A stretch of DNA of 64,000 bases from Gilliamella sp. B3022 (GTDB taxonomy: Bacteria; Pseudomonadota; Gammaproteobacteria; Enterobacterales; Orbaceae), in assembly GCF_028751545.1 (NCBI RefSeq), contig NZ_CP071867.1, positions 1,771,306-1,835,305 on the forward strand. Direction: 5' to 3'. Made by a program: the position numbers and the translations under genes. A model generated the notes under the pieces. The model worked only from the letters and a program-made list of their open reading frames with translations, ran no database searches and was not told where the DNA came from. Below, piece after piece: positions 59,801 through 64,000 of the stretch. The first letter of the stretch is position 1, and each line of letters starts with the position of its first letter.

Positions 59801-61925
59801 CCAAACAAATGGCATCATTAATGGTTATGATAATGGTATTAAAGTAACCAATAACGGTACCGGAAGCACTCAGATTAACATATTTGGTAAGGTAATCGGA
59901 CAAAATGATGAATCAGGAACTGGTATTTATACCGCAGGTAAAGAAGGTTTAAAAACCTATATAAATTTAAATAAGGGTGCAGATGTCTCATCAGCTAGTG
60001 ATCTCGCAATAAAAAATGAAATTACAGATTCAATTATTTCTCTTAATGACGGTTCTAAAATCAGTGGTCAAATTAGACTTGGGAATGGGAACGATACATT
60101 ATTTATTAATGAAGGAGCAAATATATCAGAACTAACCGTGATAGATAGCGGTAATAAATTGACACGTGTAGATGGATCGTCTGATAATGATACTCTTAAT
60201 CTTAATGTTCATCTTATCGGCTCATCAACATCTAGCGGGTCGATTGGTAATGTATCAATTGTTGGATGGGAAAATATTAATCTGAGTCAGATTGGTAGTT
60301 TAACATTAACAGGTGATTTAAACACTGATAAATTAACTCTTGATTCAGGCTCAATTGTTGATCTTCAATCGAGTGTACATCAATCGCAAATTAGTGGAAG
60401 TGTTTATAATGGAGGAACTATTACACTTGGTAATGCATTTGCAGGCGACAGATTAATTATTGCTGGTGATTATATTGGAAACAAGGGAAAATTGGTACTT
60501 GATACCGTTGTTCAAAATAGTAATAGTCCAACAGATCGATTATTAGTAAATGGTAATGTATCAGGGAACACAGTCATACAAATCAATAATATTAACGGAT
60601 TGGGTGCTGATACCAGTTATACTGATGGCATTGAATTAGTCCACGTTAATGGATTAAGTAGTAATGACGCATTTAAAATGCAAGAAGATCATTTAGATGT
60701 TGGTGCATATGAGTATTATTTGCATAAAGGCGATCTTAAAAACCAAAATAATAACTGGTATTTACGTTCCTATTTACCTAAAGACCCAACAGACCCAACA
60801 GACCCAACAGACCCAACAGACCCAACAGACCCAACAGACCCAACGAACCCAACGAACCCAACGAACCCAACGAATCCAACGAATCCAACGAATCCAACAC
60901 ATCCAATCGATCCATTAGAGCCAACCGATCCTGCTATTGATCCTGAGCCAGAAAAACCTGTTACACCAACTGGAGTAAAAACTTATCGTAAAGAAGTTCC
61001 TATGTTTGGCGCAATTGCAAAACAACTCCGATTAGCGGAAAATATTATGCAAAGTAATTTACATCAACGTATTGGTAATATGCCATTATTAGATTCGCCA
61101 ATAAGTTGGGGAAGAATCATCACCAAACGTATTGATTTGAAACAAAATGGTATTACCAATCCTCGAAGCAAAGGAAACTATACTGGTTTTCAATTAGGAA
61201 GTGATCTTTGGCAAGAGGATAACTGGCGATTAGGTACTTATTTTGGTTATTTGTACGGTAATTTAACCGTTGATGGATTTGCCAGTGGTCGAAATGGGCA
61301 AGTAGGTAAAAATGGCATAAATTCCTACTTTTTAGGAGTTTATAGTACCTATATGCAAGACGATGGTACTTATCTTGACCTTGTTTTACAAGGAGCTCGT
61401 CATCGTGTAGATGTCAAACCTGATAGTAATAAAAATAGCAAACAAAAAAGTTATGGCTTAAGTGCATCAATCGAAACAGGTAAACCATTTATCTTATCGG
61501 ATAATGGCTGGAAGTTTGAACCGCAAGCTCAAATCATTCATCAATGGCTTGATATGCATGATAGTCATATTAGTGGCAATACTAAAGTAAAGCATCGTGA
61601 TAATAATGCTTGGTTGTTTAGAATTGGTACTCGTTTTGAAGGGAATTTCAAAATGAACGATGCATTATTACGACCTTATGCTCGTGTTAACTTATTCTAC
61701 TCACCAAGTGGTGCTGATCATGTGACATTTGCTAATAAAAATGCTGCTACGGAATTTAGCAATGGTGCTAAATATTTAAGTTCTGAAATGGCAATCGGTG
61801 GCAGTTATGAAATGAATAATCAATTCAGCGCTTATACAGAAATCGGTCATACATGGACAAATGGTGGAGCTGCAAGAGTCAAAGCACCGATTAGTGCATC
61901 TGTTGGTATTAGGGCGAATTGGTAA
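56871..61925 (+). CDS. Large type Va autotransporter with 53-residue passenger repeats
   Basis: A protein of 1684 residues. An extended signal peptide begins MNKVYKLVWNARRKAF and ends near ISNAQ. The passenger (about 115-970) holds about 16 tandem repeats of 53 residues with the pattern GNGST-ITTSG-VIG-NDGI-AVN-NTKDL-I-Q-GSI-G-LNGIN, as expected for a beta-helix. A non-repeated, pertactin-like part leads to a Pro-rich linker of DPT and NPT triplets (about 1304-1350). The C-terminal beta-barrel (about 1385-1684) ends SVGIRANW with an aromatic last residue. GGAGG lies 5 bp before the ATG. No protease motif was seen in the passenger, so an adhesin or biofilm role is likely. Confidence 0.9.
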   Translation: MNKVYKLVWNARRKAFIVTSEKAQSKGRLFLVNLLSVASLTMAMIPISNAQCTDSSLNNNRCIPKITQHYSNQTLLSSQRSDYLNHLLSATQRKNSVEISIPHHVESNDDGYSYTSDANVDNLIINQPAGDIIGEKNGININHNGTGSTNISIGGDVTGKQNDGIYASNSINAQDLNIIEIVGADIHGKLNGVNVANNGRGITTITTSDSVVGEENDGIVVVNNDDSKSIKVTQSAGSIHGKKNGINIINRGKEDTNISTVGKVIGDENEGINALNEQNADNMTIEQNSGSISGYLNGIKANNLGNGSTAITTSAKVIGENNDGIFVNNNSNTKDLSVTQTNGSINGELNGINANNSGNGVTIVTTSGTVTASEQNGVSINNYANTKKLTFNQLKGSITGKQYGINIVNNGNGLTSINSYGNVEGQQKDGIFGIGGINTSDLNVSQSTGSIKGELNGINMTNQGNGSTLITTNGEVTGHQNDGIYAVNEVNTHELTINQSAGNINGLSNGININNKGNGSTIVSTSGDITGENNYGIRAVNETNTKDLNIRQPAGNIHGKLDGINVEHKGAGATTIATSGQVIGEQENGIYAITQINTKNLTAKQSSGYIVGKKNGIYFNNLGNGSTFINTAGHVIGNENEGILVNNETHSLDVNLMQTAGSIKGNLNGINISNEGKGSTAITTSDEVIGTKNNGITAVNEQNTRDLAVSQLSGNIQGLQYGINMINNGKGATSINTSGNVIGKLNDAIYAFNNVSSTDFKISQLEGEINGKHNGMTLENNGQGLTSITTLGKIMGDEGDGIVATNNTNAKDLNIIQSGGEIKGNNHGINLVNNGQRSTIISIAGKVIGNHDDAIIAISQSSTNNLLFGQTKDSEIIGNLNSVNLANHGQGSTGLKVAGKIVSQTLDAIIAFNDTDANNLTFRQESDSEIQGAKNGINFTNQGDGFTRILSEGKITAYNGSAILVSNDDSTSDLLVNQTNGIINGYDNGIKVTNNGTGSTQINIFGKVIGQNDESGTGIYTAGKEGLKTYINLNKGADVSSASDLAIKNEITDSIISLNDGSKISGQIRLGNGNDTLFINEGANISELTVIDSGNKLTRVDGSSDNDTLNLNVHLIGSSTSSGSIGNVSIVGWENINLSQIGSLTLTGDLNTDKLTLDSGSIVDLQSSVHQSQISGSVYNGGTITLGNAFAGDRLIIAGDYIGNKGKLVLDTVVQNSNSPTDRLLVNGNVSGNTVIQINNINGLGADTSYTDGIELVHVNGLSSNDAFKMQEDHLDVGAYEYYLHKGDLKNQNNNWYLRSYLPKDPTDPTDPTDPTDPTDPTDPTNPTNPTNPTNPTNPTNPTHPIDPLEPTDPAIDPEPEKPVTPTGVKTYRKEVPMFGAIAKQLRLAENIMQSNLHQRIGNMPLLDSPISWGRIITKRIDLKQNGITNPRSKGNYTGFQLGSDLWQEDNWRLGTYFGYLYGNLTVDGFASGRNGQVGKNGINSYFLGVYSTYMQDDGTYLDLVLQGARHRVDVKPDSNKNSKQKSYGLSASIETGKPFILSDNGWKFEPQAQIIHQWLDMHDSHISGNTKVKHRDNNAWLFRIGTRFEGNFKMNDALLRPYARVNLFYSPSGADHVTFANKNAATEFSNGAKYLSSEMAIGGSYEMNNQFSAYTEIGHTWTNGGAARVKAPISASVGIRANW
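60782..60903 (+). repeat. 9-bp tandem repeat coding the DPT/NPT linker
   Basis: About six units of ACAGACCCA are followed by four of ACGAACCCA and three of ACGAATCCA. The unit is a multiple of three, so slippage would change linker length without breaking the frame. Confidence 0.9.
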
Positions 61926-61953
61926 TAGTTAAATAAGTTTTATTAATATTTGA

Positions 61954-61987
61954 AAACCGGTATGACATTGCGAATACCGGTTTATTT
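61954..61987 (+). terminator. Intrinsic terminator of the autotransporter gene
   Basis: Perfect 10-bp arms AAACCGGTAT and ATACCGGTTT flank a 10-base loop. ATTT follows. Confidence 0.8.
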
Positions 61988-62166
61988 GACTATCTCAATT
62001 ATGTTCAATAATGCCATTCAAAATACTACCCAAAATTTAATTTAAATAACGTGATTGAAAATAACGATACATGATCATGTTATTATTGCTATCCATATCA
62101 CACATAAGAATTACTTAAAATATCGTAATCAAAACCGTTTACATACGCAACACTTTATGAATTTAA

Positions 62167-62191
62167 AAGCCTCCTTTTTTAAAGGTGGTTT
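62167..62191 (-). terminator. Terminator of the aldo/keto reductase gene
   Basis: On the minus strand AAACCACCTTT pairs with AAAGGAGGCTT (one mismatch, one G-T), and TTTTAAATT follows. It lies about 43 bp past the stop. Confidence 0.65.
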
Positions 62192-62233
62192 AGTTATGTC
62201 TATTAATATTAAGTTTATAAAAAGAGGGCAAAT

Positions 62234-63564
<1,331 letters not shown>

Positions 63565-64000
63565 ATGTCTCATTCAACCAATAGATTGATTCGTTTTTAT
63601 TTTAAAGTAGGGCTGATACCACAAATTGTATTAGGGTTAATTTTAGGTATCACTTTAGCTGCTCTTTCGAAAGATCTTGCGTTAGATATGTCCTTTATTG
63701 GATCACTTTTTATTAATGCTTTAAAATCAGTCGCTCCAATTTTAGTACTTATTTTAGTTATTGCATCAATATCCAACCACCAACATGGTAAACGCGCTAA
63801 TATGGGCGAACTTCTTACTCTTTATTTTTCTGGTATGATGTTGGCCGCTTTATTAGCAACCGTTGCTAGTTTTATTTTTCCTTCTGATATTTCCTTAGGT
63901 GATGCTGCTGACCAAATTAAATTAACTCCTCCAGGAAGTATTGTTGAAGTTTTAAAAACTTTGTTTAACAAAATGATAGACAATCCAGTTAATGCGCTTG
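63565..64000 (+). CDS. sstT: Serine/threonine:sodium symporter SstT, N-terminal part
   Basis: The first 145 codons of a DAACS-family symporter; the gene continues past the window. The segments PQIVLGLILGI, NALKSVAPILVLILVIASI and SNHQHGKRAN are close to E. coli SstT, as is PPGSIVEVLK. It imports serine and threonine with sodium across the inner membrane. AGGGAA lies about 6 bp before the ATG. Confidence 0.93.
   Translation, partial: MSHSTNRLIRFYFKVGLIPQIVLGLILGITLAALSKDLALDMSFIGSLFINALKSVAPILVLILVIASISNHQHGKRANMGELLTLYFSGMMLAALLATVASFIFPSDISLGDAADQIKLTPPGSIVEVLKTLFNKMIDNPVNAL

Noticed and set aside
60697-60918. ORF with QQTQQT repeats inside the autotransporter
   Set aside because: It is a frameshifted reading of the 9-bp repeat that codes the DPT/NPT linker.

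Overview
The window is a chromosomal segment of an AT-rich gammaproteobacterium. Gene content and synteny are enterobacterial/Pasteurellaceae-like: trxB-cydD-cydC, a ybeY/corC/lnt cluster, rsfS-rlmH, rsmD-yhhL, gltIJKL, hofM-Q, mrcA, and a nadR with an HTH domain beside pnuC. Base composition is much lower in GC than E. coli. This fits the Orbaceae (Gilliamella and relatives, insect-gut symbionts), but that placement is an inference from gene style and composition and was not tested.

Layout. 1-5 kb: end of pcm, the NAD-salvage pair pnuC/nadR, and a solitary recD. 5-8.2 kb: a complete glutamate/aspartate ABC importer (gltIJKL, minus strand). 8.4-16.7 kb: minus-strand housekeeping blocks (lnt, corC, ybeY; rsfS, rlmH; trxB, cydD, cydC). 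17-27.8 kb: a nitroreductase and ampG, D-lactate dehydrogenase, lytic transglycosylase mltB, a YhfA-like OsmC protein, a PuuP-like amine/amino-acid importer next to a LysE/ArgO-type exporter, a periplasmic GH3 glycosidase with a perfect CRP-type site, and a Sel1 lipoprotein. 28.3-28.7 kb: a tRNA operon (Val-Val-Lys) with a clear sigma-70 promoter. 28.8-31.9 kb: a type IV pilus/DNA-uptake operon (hofM::hofN fusion, hofO, hofP, hofQ). 32-37.4 kb: yigL, tusA, an orphan ygfX, mrcA, rsmD, yhhL and tRNA-Gly.

37.4-55.8 kb is the main accessory region, a Tad (tight adherence) pilus locus. After about 1.3 kb of non-coding DNA come one divergent Flp pilin and four closely related Flp pilin genes. Three units of about 0.72 kb carry promoter, RBS, gene and terminator in tandem, and a decayed flp pseudogene follows. 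The assembly operon then runs tadA, tadB, tadC, tadD, rcpC, rcpA, tadZ, tadE, tadF, tadG, a secreted RCC1-like beta-propeller protein, and tadV. The propeller gene lies between the vWA-containing tadG and the prepilin peptidase gene, and it is not a standard tad component. It is the best candidate here for a new function, for example a pilus-tip or surface adhesin.

56.9-61.9 kb: a 1684-residue type Va autotransporter with an extended signal peptide, about sixteen 53-residue passenger repeats, a DPT/NPT linker encoded by a 9-bp tandem repeat, and a C-terminal barrel. The end of the window holds an aldo/keto reductase and the start of sstT.

Taken together, the accessory part is a surface-colonisation region (Tad pilus, putative propeller, giant autotransporter) set in an otherwise conserved chromosomal backbone.
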